A DNA stretch of 64,000 bases, taken from Dendrophyllia cribrosa. Taxonomy: Eukaryota; Cnidaria; Anthozoa; Scleractinia; Dendrophylliidae. Both the position numbers and the translations under genes were made by a program. Below the pieces are notes generated by a model. It was not told the DNA's origin. It was given only the letters and a program-made list of their open reading frames with translations, and made no database searches. Where the stretch lies: positions 15,674,764-15,738,763 of the forward strand of contig JAJLRJ010000002.1 in assembly GCA_024195265.1 (NCBI GenBank). Reading direction: 5' to 3'. Positions 11,701 to 26,700 of the stretch are shown piece by piece (positions within the stretch are counted from its first letter, which is position 1; each line of letters begins with the position of its first letter).

Positions 11701-14700
11701 AGTAAAGTCTGCCGCTTCGCGCTTCGAAGGAAGACATGTCCCGCTTTGTGATAAATGGATGCTGAACGTCACAGGAAGATTCCATCGCTTTCAGCTCTCT
11801 TACCGCCACTTCAAAGGCATACAAATCGTCTTAAGGACAGTTTCTTTCCATTTCGAAGTCTTAAAAGGCGTGTTTACATTCTCGTAATGGAAAATGAACG
11901 TCTGAAAAATTGAAGTGTGGAGTACAGAGGCGGTCATATTTGTTTGAAATCTGATGATAGTCTTCTCCGAGTGACAAACCGGTTCTCTCCGAGTCCCCCC
12001 TAAAACCCAGACATGTGATCAGTAGACGGATTCTAATTGGTTTTACCTTCCTGAAGCCTTTTATAACAATAGGGGACAAAAATAACTTTCTAGGAGAGGC
12101 AGGGGCGAGTTTGCGTACTCTAAAATATGCCTGCATAAATTTGCATGCAAAATCGTGACACAAAAAAATAATAATAATAAAAGGAAAAACGAAGGCCGTT
12201 TTATAACTCTTGCGCTTTGCGCATGAGTAATAAGAGGACGGCGCGAAATCAGTACAACTCATTGTGTGTTTTTCATTTGCAGTTCAAGCGCAATGCGGAA
12301 ACTCAAGAAAAAAGAGAAGTTCTTTCGAATACATGTTCGTCAAATGGTTAAAAGCCAAGTTTTCTATTGGTCAGTTATAGTCTGCGTTTTCCTCAACACT
12401 ATTCTAATGTCAGTTGAGCATTATGGGCAGCCTAAATGGCTTGAAAAGTTTCAAGGTTGGTAACTACTGTTTTTAGTGAATTACGTACATACTTACTCTT
12501 ATTATATAAACACCAATGAAATACCAGGTGAGCTTTCGCGCGTAAACATCATATTTTTCAACACTCGAAGAGAAATTTCGTATCTTCGCGCGGCCATGTA
12601 ATATCCTCTATTTATTTCACGTGTCCAGGAATTTAAAAACTTCAAAAGAAAATTATAATTATCTTTCTAATCAACAAGCATATATTTCTTCAGAAATTGA
12701 ATGTATTATTTCTATCCTGGCCATCCAAAAGCAAACACGCTTACCGTAAATCCTCTATTCAAGGGACACTGTCCCAGCTGAAATATCGTGTTTTCATGAT
12801 TATGGCCAGGAGCTGACTTTAAGCTTACTTTATTATCTTGAAATTGAAAGAAACCGTCGCCAAAAGTGATAGAAGCAAAGAAATATGAAGTAAACAGACA
12901 AAATAACGGCTAGAAAAGTCAAAATTTCACAAGAATGGCAAGTTTGATTTATTGACCGGCGGTCAATAAATCAAATTTCATGAACTGTAATCCACTTCAA
13001 TCCTTGCAATCCTGCATTTCATCTCCAAACTACTGCTTTTGTTTTGCTCCATAGAATCTTTTTATCCAAGTAAGTTATATATTTGGTGACATTTGGCGAT
13101 ATAACGTGGAAATAAGCTTAGCGAAATTTTGCTATTTCGGCGGGACAGCAGTGCCTTTAAGCTTCCTCTCTCGAACAAGCACCACCCCCTTTTTGGAGCA
13201 ATAAATTAATTAATGCCGCCTCCACCGTTTTCCTTCACAACCAAAACGATAAATGGTAGACTGTTTTACCAGTAAATTTTTATCATACCAATCCGGGAAC
13301 GAATTTGCATACAGTACTCGCGAGCTTTGGGGAAAATATTACCAGTACGTTGTACTGAAAAATAATCGTAATTACGGTAACCATGCATTGAATGAATTAC
13401 AAAAACCTGAGTGGTGAACTGCTGGCGTTTGGATAAATTATTAACCCCCCCGTTTCTATCAAGCCCCCCTCCCCTCAAACGGACTTGAAATAAATAAGCC
13501 CCTGGGGGATTCAGAAATAGAGGATTTTTGGTATTTATTAGTCAGAACAGTTTCTGTACAATAATAATAGAGTCGTAAGAGTAATTTTAAACAAATCTTG
13601 ACCATTGTTTTTGGTTTACCTACATAGATGCAAATATTTTTTTTCGCATGGTGCCTTTTAAGAACCATCTCAATAAATTTATTTTCATTTTTTTTTTTTT
13701 TTAATTTTGCAGAAGTTTCAGAGTATGTTTTCCTTAGCATATTTATAGCCGAGATGTTGTTAAAAATGTACGGGCTGGGCCCGAAAGTTTACTTCAAGTC
13801 GGCGTTTAACAGATTTGATTGTGCGGTAAGTTGGAACTGTATCTATTTACGAGAACTATCACTGTGGTCGGTTAACCAAATTATTGGGTCTTTCAATCTC
13901 TTTTCAGCAAAACAACTTATACACTCAATCTGAAGTGGCGATACATAAAAATGATTTACACCAACTTTAGAACTTTTAAAAAGCAAAGTTTAATGTTCTC
14001 CATCATAAGACCTTTAAATGTTTGCCGGCTCACTTAGCCCCTTCACTTTAAACCTCAAATCCTGTGATGTATTTCTAACAAATCTGTGGACAAAATATGT
14101 AAATGTTACCATTCAAATGAAACCTATTGAGTAGTGTTTCAGTTACGGTGATGTAACATGGGCGAATTCAGGAAATTCAGAAACTGGAGAAACCGTACGT
14201 AGCAATTGCGGCGAGAGCGCAATCTCGCTCCATACCCGCCCAAAGTGTAAGATTTTTTAAACTTCCACAGAGTCAAAGGGTTAAAAACTAAATATGTCTT
14301 CTTTGTAAAGAATCATAAGACGTCTACCAGCTGCTATAAAATGCGCCTGGTTTACAATGAAACCTTGTGAGCGGGCACCCTTCGCACCACGGTTATATAT
14401 AGTATCTCCACAGAAAAGGTGTTTGGTATAATTATGGGAGATACAACGGAGTGTTCAGTTGTATGTGGTTGAAACCACGACTAAGTGCATTGTCAGCTTG
14501 TAAATGATGTCCACCTATGGGCTAGGAGAGGTGTCGATTAACAAAGGTTCTATCGAACAAAGTATTTTTATCTTGTAGAACATAATTTATTTCTGACCAT
14601 TTTGTTTCACTTCTTTTTCTCGGCAGGTTGTCCTCGGAGGCATCATTGAAATAGTTGTACAGTATTTTACAGATTACAGCTTTGGTATAAGTGTTCTTCG

Positions 14701-17700
14701 TAGTCTTCGTCTTTTGAGAGTTTTTAAATTTACAAGGTGAGGTTATTAACACAACGATGTCTTACCTATACTTTTTACTAACACACAAAAAAAAATAGGC
14801 TGAGAACTCAATTCAATTTGCGAAAGATTTAAGTCTGTAAATTGTTCCCCAATATACAGATTGTTGCAACTTAATTTTCTTATTTCTTTACCCTGGAAAT
14901 GGTATTTGACAAACATATTCAGTTAATCTTTTGGTAATCCACAATGGAGTAGATTTTTGGGGAAACTGTGCCATGCGCTTATTAACTGCTACTTCTTTCC
15001 CTTGCAGGTTTTGGGCATCATTGCGTAACTTTGTGACGTCACTATTAAACAGCATGCGCTCCATCTTAAGTCTGATTTTCCTTCTTCTTCTCTTCATCTT
15101 CATTTTCGCCCTTCTTGGGATGCAGCTCTTTGGAGGAAAGTAAGTGGTTAAGCTGACACCTTAGGGCTTCTTTGTAGACGGTTTCAATTGTTTTGTTTAT
15201 CATTATTCTACCATATGTCTAGGCTAACAAGACGAACTCAGTCTATGTTTGGTAATTTTTACCGTACAGTTGTATGTGCGTTGTAACACAGGTTTTGATT
15301 AATATCATACCTAAATAACTTGAAGCAAACATTTCAGTAGTTTCTTAGCTTTTTTTTACCACTGTCGGTCACAGTACAGGATCTAGAACGACGTCGAATT
15401 ATTCATTTATTAGCACAAATTGTTTTTTTCAATAAAAAAGAATAACAGACAGCTTTATACCAGCTTGTTTGCCTAACAGCCGAACTACAATCAGGCATAA
15501 ACGACATAAAAAGTCATAAAAGACAAAACAGCAAATGTTCTGACGTAGCTCTTTCGTCATGGTTTTGACGGCGCTCAGCTTAAAATGAAAGCTGTATACA
15601 CATTTTACTGTGTTAGACTTGCGGACTTGCATGTTCCGGGCTCGAGTAATTACCGCGATACTAATACTTCTAAATTTAAAAACAAAACTCTTTATGACGT
15701 TTGCTTTTAGTAGAGGAAAAAATCAGGCCGGTTAGCATGACAGCTACCGTGGTTCTAACCCGAAAGGGGGAGGAGGGGGAAGTGCTCTATGCCATAAAAG
15801 GTGAAGAGAAATATACAACTATAGACATTCTGATCCTGAACAACCTACGAGGTACCAGAATGGCATTTTGGGAATATCCCTGGGGTTTTAGACAGTCCGT
15901 ATGGACGGTTCTTTTTATTCGGAAATATCATTAAACGCCTCAGATTTAAATTAAATATACTTTCTAAGACGTATTTCAATATGTTTGTTATTTGTTAACA
16001 GTGACTTGGTTTTTATGTTCAAGATGATATTAAAGAAAAATAAATTTAATGCTTGACAGGTTCAGTGAACGGCACGACGCACCTCGAACCAACTTTGATA
16101 ATTTTCTCAAAGCCATGTTAGCAGTTTTTCAGGTTCGTAAAGATAAAGATCTTCTGCTGCAATTTTTTTTTTTTACATCGTGTTTTCAACGCATGTCTCA
16201 TCTTAAATTAGGCTTCGATTTTTTTTAAATATTACTGAATATTCTATACTGCAATTCATAATATATTACTGGTCTCGTTTAATGCACATTTTACATCACA
16301 TACTTAGTGATGCTCTATTTATTGCAACAAAGCAAGCATTATATACAACAATATTATTACAGTCGTCATAACAAAATTCTTATAACGGAAATATAAATAT
16401 AATCCAGATAAAATATAAATTTGATTTATTACCAATACAAGATACACCAAACAAACACTACCCACGTGCACACATACAGACCTTGCAGATGCCTAATTAA
16501 CTCCTATACAAGCTTAATAAGTAATTCACTAACAAATAAAAAATAAGTGACTTAAATTATTTTATGCAATGGTCTTCCATTCCTTTCCTTGAAATAAACG
16601 AACATGGATTACCACAGAAACTCTCATCTTATTTGAAAGTCACGAAGCGTTTATTTCTTATTGCAATTATCTTTTCAACTTCTTGTTTAGCTTCTACTTT
16701 ATGCAGAACAAAGTATGATTACAGCCGTCAGAGAAATGACAACATATTTGCTCCGATAAACCAACTTCGTTGAATAAAAAAACAATTCAGTGCATGTCGG
16801 ACTAGTCTAGCAGCTTACCCACATTTCCGTCGAATAACTGTATTAAAACTAAAGATTTACCCCCCACGGCCAAGCCTCGCAGTGAAAAGGTTGAAAACGC
16901 GGTTAAGCAGGAGAAAACAAAGCATTTTATTCTCCGGGAAGTCAACATGGCCGCCGCGTGATTAAGGCCCGTTATTTTTCTTTCAGATTATGACGGGAGA
17001 GGATTGGAATGCCGTAATGTATGATGGGATAGTTGCATCAGGAGGTCCGCATACAATTACGGGAATATTGTCATCATTGTATTTCGTCTCTCTTGTGATT
17101 CTTGGAAATTGTATCCTTATAAAAAGGACATATTATCTTACTTAAACACTGTTAGATTTTCACAACGATTCCACCACTTTGAAAAGCATACGTTAACTGA
17201 TTCCTGTTGTTTGCTTCGGTACGTTATAACAGTCTTAACGATTCTTTACCCAGACACGCTACTGAACGTGTTTTTAGCCATTGCAGTGGACAACTTAGCA
17301 AACGCTCAAGCGGTGACACAAGACGAAAAGGAAGAACAGAGAATGATAGAGGCAATGAGAAGAAAACGATTGGAAAAACGAACCTCTCCTGGGTGGGCTA
17401 AAGTTAGGCAGATTCCTGTCATCATGGCGATAAAGAATATCAATCACAATAAAAATGACCATGATAATCCATTTCGAAACATGAAGCCCGTGTATCCCTC
17501 TGTTGACCACGTGTCACCAAGGTAAGCATATCAGTCCAGTCAACTACCCAGGAGTGCTTAATTACCATTTAGCCATAATTTCCGAAAATTCCAGTTGGAA
17601 AGAAAATGGTAAGGACATTTTTCGGAAATTCCATACGAAATTTGTGGAATAGCTCCTGAGGTATTCCTCTTTTACCGTTCGGAACGGAACTTTCGAAAAT

Positions 17701-20700
17701 TTCTTACTATTTGATCATCTCTTTCGGTTCCAGTCTTACAGCAACGGAAAAGCAAAAAACCGAAAAAGAAATGGTATCTCTTTCAGCTATTTCGGTTGGA
17801 ATGCTGATTTCACAGAAACTCTTACCGTGATTATTCAACGGTCAATCCAACTGGATTCACCCCTAGTGTTGCCTTCCCGCTTATTCGATTTTTGGCGCGA
17901 ATTCATGACGTCGTCGAATGATTTACGCGACGCACCATGAATGTTTCCAGGCCCTTGGATGCACCGGCTTCTTAACGGCTTTCTAGTGTTAAGGCCGAGT
18001 TCCTTTCATACAGACAGCCTGTTTCAGTTTGCTGGTTTAAAATTTAATTCTTTACAAACACTTGTATTTGCTTCATTTTGATGTTTTTTATTTCATGTCA
18101 GGAGTTATGTACTGTACCGTTATTTAGATAGAAATATATTTTGTCGTGCTACTAAGAAATGAAAACACAGCGATACGTTTTCAAAAGTTTTGAACACAGT
18201 AGACAAAAAAATGCAATCATGATTCAATGTACATCTATGTAGAATTTTCCTTCCAAATTTCAAGCCACTAAAAAAACGTCAAATTGTCGTCATTTTTCCA
18301 GGTTCATTACCTGTGTTCTTTTTTTAACCCGTCAGAAAGCTAAAAAAATACTATCAGCGTGTTTCAGTTTGTACGGCACCTGTTCCATGTTCTATAGTGT
18401 ACTTCTAATGATTCCAAGTTTATCAATAATTTTAGCAACTTAAGTCGCTGGATAGAAAGCTAGTTATTTGGCTTTCTTTCAAACTGCTTAAGTTATAATT
18501 CCTTAAATCCTAGCTTTCAGCTAGGATCTTTCAGATCTTTTACACATACATATTTCATAAGCAGTTCAAATATAATAATATGATAACTTCGATCTATTCA
18601 CTTTTTTGCTTAATTCTCTAAACGTTTGTTTTAGGGGAGCGAGATGGAACAAGAAGTCGGCATTAAGGGTAAGTGGTTTACAGCAGTAAAGTTGCTAAAC
18701 TTCGCAAGGTATTCTTATTCTTTAAAACGAAAAACATATAACTTAACCCCCTACCCCCTCTAATATATACCTAGACCAAATTGTTATTTTCCTTCCAGCT
18801 ACAAGTTAATTATCTAGTTGAAATACAGGAAATACGTTTACATATTTAGGGATCGGAAGAACACACATTTTTTTAGAGGAACAATACAAAATATGTGTAC
18901 AGTGAACAAAGTTAATTTTACGCTTTCGACATGTTGACATGGTAACTGCTTCGTGTAGGTTAACTGGCGGCTAATTAAATATATTTAATTGCAAGTAGAA
19001 TAGTCATAATTGTCCCCTATACTAACCTTTTCAATTTTTTCTTTACATGTAGCTAAATTGTTTATCATTGTTTTATTTTGACCGCTGTCATGGTAATCAG
19101 GTAAAGATTTCTCAGGATGCCAGCTCGTCTCAGTCAGCAACACATAGTAAATTTTCTAACGGAGATTCACGAGCCAGAGAAAATCCCGATCGGGAGGAGG
19201 ACGGGGAAGAAGCAGGTAACAGAACCCTCCAGTAGAGAGGAAAGAGTTTAAATTGTCTTAAAATCAATCGGAAACCAGTTATAAATAACATCGCTACGTC
19301 ATCATCATGGAATGTGCTGGATCATTGCTAGCACATGCTCCTTTACAGAGAAGAGAACGTCCTGTGCTACGACATATGCTCCTGCCTGAGCCCAATACTA
19401 ACTTATACAAAGTACCCAATGTTACTTTATTATGGGATACCAAATCCCGGACCAAATCCACTTCACCACTCCCCCAACCACCCACCCACACTAAACCAGT
19501 CGAATCTCAAGGCTTCAAGAAACAAAAACATCAATGCGTTGGACTGCTACAGTGTGAATGAAAATCGTAAACAGACATGTTTTAATCCGAGTATCTTGTT
19601 GTTTTCAGAAAACACAGTTCCCCGTAGGGCTCTGCTCAGCTTACGTGATGCGGGGCGAATCATAAGAAGACGTAATATTCACAGAAGCGTACCAATCATT
19701 AGAAAAAGCTCCATGTTTATATTTGGACCTGATAATCCGTAAGTACATTCGTAAAACTAACATCACTGTCAGTACTTTTAAAGAAACCTGTTCTTTTATT
19801 TTATTTTATTTTTTCTTTTCTCGCGTGTAGCATTCGTCAAGCGTGTCACTGGGTGGTAAATCTCCGATATTTTGATGACTTCATCTTGGTGATCATTTTA
19901 ATCAGTAGTGTGTTGTTAGCAGTCGAAGACCCAGTTAACCCGGACGCGCCGAGGAATAAGGTAAACCATGTAACACGTTATGAATGGGGTTAGTTTCTAG
20001 AGAAACTGTGGTGCTGCGTCGGTGGGGGGATGAAACACGAGAATTTAGTTTTATCGACTGAGTCGATAAGGTAAATTGACCACCGTAAAAAGATTCAAAT
20101 AGCTATTTAAATATTATTTAAATATTAAATAGCTATTTGAATCTTTTTACGGTGGTCAATTTACCTTATCGACTCAGTCGATAAAACTAAATTCTCATGT
20201 AACACGTTAACTTGTTTACACGCCGGGCCAAGCGGCAGCAAAATTCGGCAGCTCAGGAACAACTTTTGAATGCCTAAAGTGAGGGAGCTTAAACTTTGCA
20301 AGACGACAGACATTTGAATTCCAAACAATCGTATGATTTTTGTTTTTTCAATTTTAACCGTTTTTGGCGGGAAAATGACGTCACAAGGGTAATACCAAAA
20401 TTATTTTTTCTCGTTATGGCAAAATTAGTCAGTGATTTTGAAAGAACACGTTAAGACAAATTCGAGTGTGAAAAAATTATCGAAAAAGCACAATTGGTTC
20501 AAAAGATACAGAGATCTCAATTTTGAATTTCCCGCCATTTTGTTACTATTTTTAGAAACAACAGGAACTTTTAAAAAGGCATAACGTTTTAACCAATTGT
20601 GGTTTTTCGATAATTTTTTCACACTTGAATTTGTCTTAATGTGTTCTTTCAAAATCACTGACTAATTTTGCCATAACAAGAAAAAATAATTTTGGTATTA

Positions 20701-23700
20701 CCCTTGTGACGTCATTTTCCCGCCAAAAACGGTTAAAATTGAAAAAACAAAAATCATACGATTGTTTGGAATTCAAATGTCTGTCGTCTTGCAAAGTTTA
20801 AGCTCCCTCACTTAAGGCATTCAAAAGTTGTTCCTGAGCTGCCGAATTTTGCTGCCGTCTATGTTCTCTACTTTTTATATATTTAGTATATAACTATTGT
20901 TAATATGTGCATGTTGATTTGCATCCGAAATAATCTGATATTCTGAAAAATATTTTGCCCGTTCCAATTCATCCTGAGCTCGAATAAGCGCCCCGGGCGC
21001 TTATTTGATTTTCTGAGTCGATGAGAGAGAGGCGCTTATTTCATTTTTCAAATATCAGCCTCAATATGCCATTGTCTTTATATCAAATGAACACAAGTTG
21101 CTGTAACATTAAATAGCAAAATTGGAACGTATTTCTCAGTTGAAAACACAAATCTGTGTGTGTGTGGTACATATTTACACTTCGATTTCAACGTCCTGTT
21201 GTCACTAAGTTCCGGTAGTCCTACTAATCCACTTCAATTTCTTGAGGGGAGAGGAAGAGGCGCTTATACGACGGGGACTCTTACTTAATATTTTGAGCCT
21301 TTTTGGGTAGCGGGGGCGCTAATACGAAAGTGGGCGCTTATTTGAAGCCGGGGGCTAATTCGAGCATTCACGGTATAAATACATTTCCAGACTTCGTTTA
21401 TTATAGACACATACAGTCCTAACTATTCCTATTGAAGTTACAAGGTGGCAGAAAAATCAACAATCCATTTTATCTCTCTATCATTTTTCCGCAGGTTCTT
21501 CGCTATTTTGACTATGGAATCACAGGGATCTTTGCTCTAGAGGTTCTAGTAAAGGTCAGTAGCTAACCTTTATACATATTTCAAGCTAGTTTCCGCAAGC
21601 TTTGGGGTTCTTTTTACAAGAGCACTGTATGGCAGGGGTTTTTCGTAGTGGGAAAATGTCGATGATTTGACACTTTTCAGAAAATTAACATCCAATTATC
21701 CATAGCGAGCTTCTCCAAGTGGAGGAAATAGCTTAAATTAATTATTGTAAGCTTTCCGTCATACTTGGCTGTTAAGTAAGCTAATATTTCATTTCATTCG
21801 CAGTTGAATGCTTTGACATATCAATATAGTTGTTTATGTTTTATTTATTTTAATTTTCCTTCTTTCTCATAAAGATGATCGACCTTGGTGTCATCCTTCA
21901 CAAGGGATCTTATTTGAGAAGTGGGTGGAACATCATCGACGCCTTTGTTGTGGGCTGCAATATCGCCGCCTTATTATTAGAGTAAGTGTAAATCAATCAG
22001 TACATGACTGATTGAATCAAGAGGGGTGAGAGGCGAGGCTCCTCCCCTTCTCCCCTTAAAAAAATAAAGGTTTTTCAGTCGCTAACCTTCACTCTGCCCC
22101 CCCCCCCCCCCACCTTTCCTCTTCAGTCCTATTAACTCCTCCCCCCCCCCCCACCCCTCCTTACGATGGAGTAATTTAAAACAAAACTGGACCATTATTT
22201 TTGGTTATCCATTGATGTAAATACGATTTAAAGTTTGTAACATAGATCTTTTCATATTTATCATATTTCTCAATTATATACATGGCCAAAGGTTTCCCTA
22301 CCGTTGTAAGATCTATCTGTTTTGTTTTGATGTAAGCACATTTGGTTAAAAACTACATTTTTGTGGTTTTCTCAGCATAGGTAACAGCAAGGACTCCTTG
22401 GAGAAGGATGCTATCAAATCGTTTCGTGTTTTGCGAGTTCTCAGACCTTTGAAGGCCATTAATAAGTCAAAGAAACTTAAGGTTAGTTTGTTTAAATCAT
22501 TGTAAAATTTACAAACAGTATATATAATGGGCCGTGTTGCGCGAAAAGGGCCCAGACGACACATTTTCTTGATTTTGAGTTTTCAGCTTTTTTGCCCACT
22601 TCAATCCCTAAATAATATGATGAAAGTGAAAAAAGTCCGGAAATAAAAATTAAAACTGTAAAAATCGCGCCTTGGATGCACATACCGAAATCACGTGTCA
22701 TGTCATCCGGGCCCTTTTTGGGTCACGCGGCCCATATATAGTATTAATACATCAGACGCAGACAATGCAGTGAACCAATCAGAACTCGCAACAAATACGC
22801 ATGTCGCCACGCTAAGCGCGGGAAAACACGTGCGAACAACTTGGTTTAATTTTGGGTTTACGTCTGATTGGTTGAGAAAGTGTCGCGAGATTTCTTAGCC
22901 AGTCACGAAACGTGGCAATGCAAAACAAAGCAATCAGCGAAATTGCATTGTTATTTGTTATTGATTATGTATGCAATTGTGTAAAACAGACATTTTATTT
23001 CTTTTTTAGGCTGTGTTCGAATGCATGTTGTACTCCTTGAAGAATGTACGCAATATTCTCCTAATCACATTATTATTCTACTTTATATTCGCCGTTGTTG
23101 GTGTACAACTCTTTAAGGTAATTTTTTCTAAATTCAGCGATTTCATTTTTCCGTAAAGTCATTTAAAAGTTTGTGACAAACAATTTTTCACATAAAAACA
23201 CGGTGATAATCACATTTGTTGTTGTTGTTTGTTTTTAGGGGAAATTTTGGTATTGCAATGATCTCTCAAAGATGACAAATGAAGCTTGTCAGTGAGTATA
23301 AAAACGTAACTATGCAGTAAATAAACACGACGGGGGAGGGTGGTTGGACCTTTCGTTTGTTTGTATTGGTCGCATGTTTCTTTCTGTTGGTGGAGCACGA
23401 AGTAAACCGATTATGCCTAAGCTGTTAAAATGGTACTGAACTAACTTTGCGAATTGAAAAAAGATAATAAAAAACAACTTAAACATCACTTAAATCGGTT
23501 GATAATCTTTTCCTACAGCTCAACCCTAATAATCTTGTGACGTGAAAACCAACCCTCAATAATAAACATTACCATAACAGTTACAGTAAACATTTAATTT
23601 CTTCATGAAAGGAGTAAAACAACCTTCAAATGTCTTAGGTGTATCTTTATTATGAAGGGGCAGTGTCACAAGGATTTTGATCTTTTTTGGTCCAAACCAT

Positions 23701-26700
23701 GCTTAGCCTATAATACCTTAACTTATTTACAAAATAATATTTAAACACCAAGACAAAGAGGAACAGATTAATCATGGTCTGTTCTGGCCCATTTTGGGAG
23801 CGAAAATGCGAGAACGTTTTCAAGTTGCAATTCATTACATATTCAGACCAAGATTCATTCAAAATTCATTCAGACCAGTCCCGTCTATCAAAAGAGACAC
23901 TCATCGACAGTTTTGGTAGAACAATGTTAGAACGTGTAGCCGGCATTGTTAGATGATGTTTGACAACATTTTTGTTGGAAGAAGTGTTAAATCGAAATTA
24001 AAACATTCTTCCAACAAAAAATGCTAGTCATTGTTGAACCAACAAATGTTATATAACAATGTTAGAACGTGTAGCCGGGGCTTAACCCTTTAACTCTCAG
24101 GGTCAATTCAATATGGAGACATGTAATGTTGACATGTAATGTAACTTCTAACTTTTGAGTCCGACGACGAAGTCCTTTGATGTGACCATTCAAACAAAAC
24201 CTCTTTGGCACTACTTTTGCATGGTACCATTTGTTTTTCAATATTTTACAAAATGAAATTTGGGGATTTTTCTTAAACTTTGGCACTCTTGGGAGTAAAA
24301 GGGTTTTTTAAAAGCGCTTGTTATTTTAACGTTCGTATAACTCGATTTCTTTCTACACAGAGGAAAATATTTCAAGTACAATGTTGGCATAAACAGTCAA
24401 ATAAGTTTGGATAATTTTAAGGTAACCAATAATAACTAAATTTTATGAGAAATGCATGTAATATAACTGATAAATACATTGTCATGAATAAAGTATACGG
24501 AGATAAAATTTTGTTCAAATATTCTATTCATGTCCCGTTTGTATCATTACTCAATAAGCAGCAATCACTATCACGATCATAATTACACAATAGAGCGGTT
24601 TCCAATTCAGTGTCGTAAAACCAAAACCAAAGTAATTACTCTGACCAGTCACAAATCTCGCAGACAATCCGATGAACCGATCAGAACTCGAAGCAAATAC
24701 ATGCAGCCGGCACCAAGCGCGGGAAAACGCGTGCGAGCAAATCACGATTGGTTTTGGTTTTACTTCTGATATCGATTGGTTGAGATTTTTTAGTCAATCA
24801 CAAAGCGTAGTAATGCAAAACCAAAGCAATTACGAAATTACTTTCGACACTCAATTGAAAACTGCTCTAAACAACTAATTCATATTTTTTATAACTGTTT
24901 AACAATTAAATTATTCGCTTTTGATTTTTATCGCGTGATAGTTGAAAACTTAACAACAAATACTCTTCAGACACTTCGAAAACGCGAAGAAGCGGCCGCC
25001 ATTAGGCAACTCACTCTTTTCACTTTCTACAACAGAATAGATATATAGTTAGTAGCGTAGCCAATAAGAGAACAGCATGAAAATATTCGTGATAGAACGC
25101 TAGTAGATTTATACTAAAAGAAAATATACTTATAACATAACTGGTCAAATCATAAACTCGGTCATCTTTTTTAAATTTCAATAAATGTCATTTTGATTTT
25201 CGTATTAATTTAAGATTAACAACCACGACCTTCTTTCTAGAACAACGTCGTACAAGCGCATTTCCCCTTTTTCTCTCCCTTCACTTTCCCCTATCAAGAA
25301 TAATTTCTCCTGTTTTAGCTTTCAAAGTAAGTTGTTACGAGGCATCATCGACCTCTACTGTTTTGTTCTGTCCGTAGGTTGTACAACGAAAGTGGGATAA
25401 GCACAAGTTTAACTTTGACAACGTTCCCCACGCCTTTCTGGCTTTATTTTCTTCCTCCACTGGGGAGGGCTGGCCACAGTAAGTCAGCTATTTGTACATG
25501 TCGTCTCCGGCGTTTTTACGAAAGTGCATTACCTGTGCAAGGAACAGGTTCGGTGGATATTTTTACACTCTATCAAACATATTAAATATTTCTGGAAATC
25601 AACGTTAAAAAAAAAACAAGAGTCCCCCGGGGCTTGTAAACTAACTTTGCAAAATTCAAAATCATACATTACTGATATATCTCATATTATCTCCCTATTC
25701 TCTTTACAGAGGCATGTATCACACGGTTGACGCAACAGTAGAGGACATGGGGCCAATAAGAGATAATCAGATTCAAATGTCTCTTTACTACGTCTGCTTC
25801 GTTGTTGTGTTTTCTTTCTTCTTTCTGAACATGTTCGTGGCCCTTATCATTGTTACTTTTCAAGAGCAAGGAGAGAAAGAGATGGATGGATGTGAACTCG
25901 ATAGAAACCAGGTGATTTGTTCAATTCCTTTTTTGAACCTTTCACTCTATAAAGTGGCCAAGATCAAAGATCAAAGACGAGTATAATTATTATATCACAA
26001 AAATTAGAGAAATACAAGAATTTCTCCAACCGCACCAGAAGAAAGTGCTGCTCATTATTTTCTTGCCTGCGAGCAAGCTCTCGGCCTCGGCTAGGGGTTT
26101 GCTCCGTCCCCCTCCCCACCCCCCCCCCCCCCCCCCTTCCCACCTCACCCGCCATACTCTAACTCCTGAGCCAGAGAGCTTGCTCGCAGGCTGCATTTTT
26201 CATTTTATTTGTCGCAATACCTTAAAATAAAAGAGTAGTCATGTTTGGAACGTTTCTTACTCAGATAATCGACGGACCTATAAATTCCGGTTTTCGCTAC
26301 TAACCAAAGGGCACTACTTCCGAAATCCTATTGTATGACCAGATTTCTTACTTCAGTCATGGAGTTCCTGTAATACACTCGCATTTGTTAACAACTTGCT
26401 CTTCTTCTTTTTCATATTCCAGCGAGATTGTATCCAGTTCGCGATGACAGCCAAACCGAGGCAACGCTACATGCCGGAAGATAAAAACACGTGCTTTTAC
26501 AAAGTGTGGAGGGTTGTAGATTCCAAGCCATTCGAAATCTTCATCATGACAACCATTGTCCTCAATGCCATCGTTCTTATGGTCTCGGTAAGGAATTATA
26601 AAATAAACAAACAGAAAGTATATTATTATACGACATAGCACTGGTCTAGAGCGCAAATACGCGCCAAAAAGAGGGCAAATATGACACGTGATTACACTCT

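Larger units (their letters stand above)
19831..25911 (+). other. Cav2: Cav2 domain III, exons 18-26
   Basis: Exons 19,831-19,960 (IIIS1), 21,495-21,554 (IIIS2), 21,875-21,981 (IIIS2-S3), 22,376-22,481 (IIIS4, [14 protein letters not shown]), 23,010-23,117 (IIIS5), 23,239-23,291, 24,361-24,421, 25,378-25,478 (pore; TGEGW with Glu at 25,465-25,467) and 25,710-25,911 (IIIS6, [16 protein letters not shown]). The exon-intron layout is finely divided, with several exons under 70 nt. Confidence 0.95.

Noticed and set aside
11861..12262. 133-codon minus-strand open frame in a Cav2 intron
   Set aside because: No recognisable domain, composition typical of intronic AT-rich DNA, no plausible splice context.
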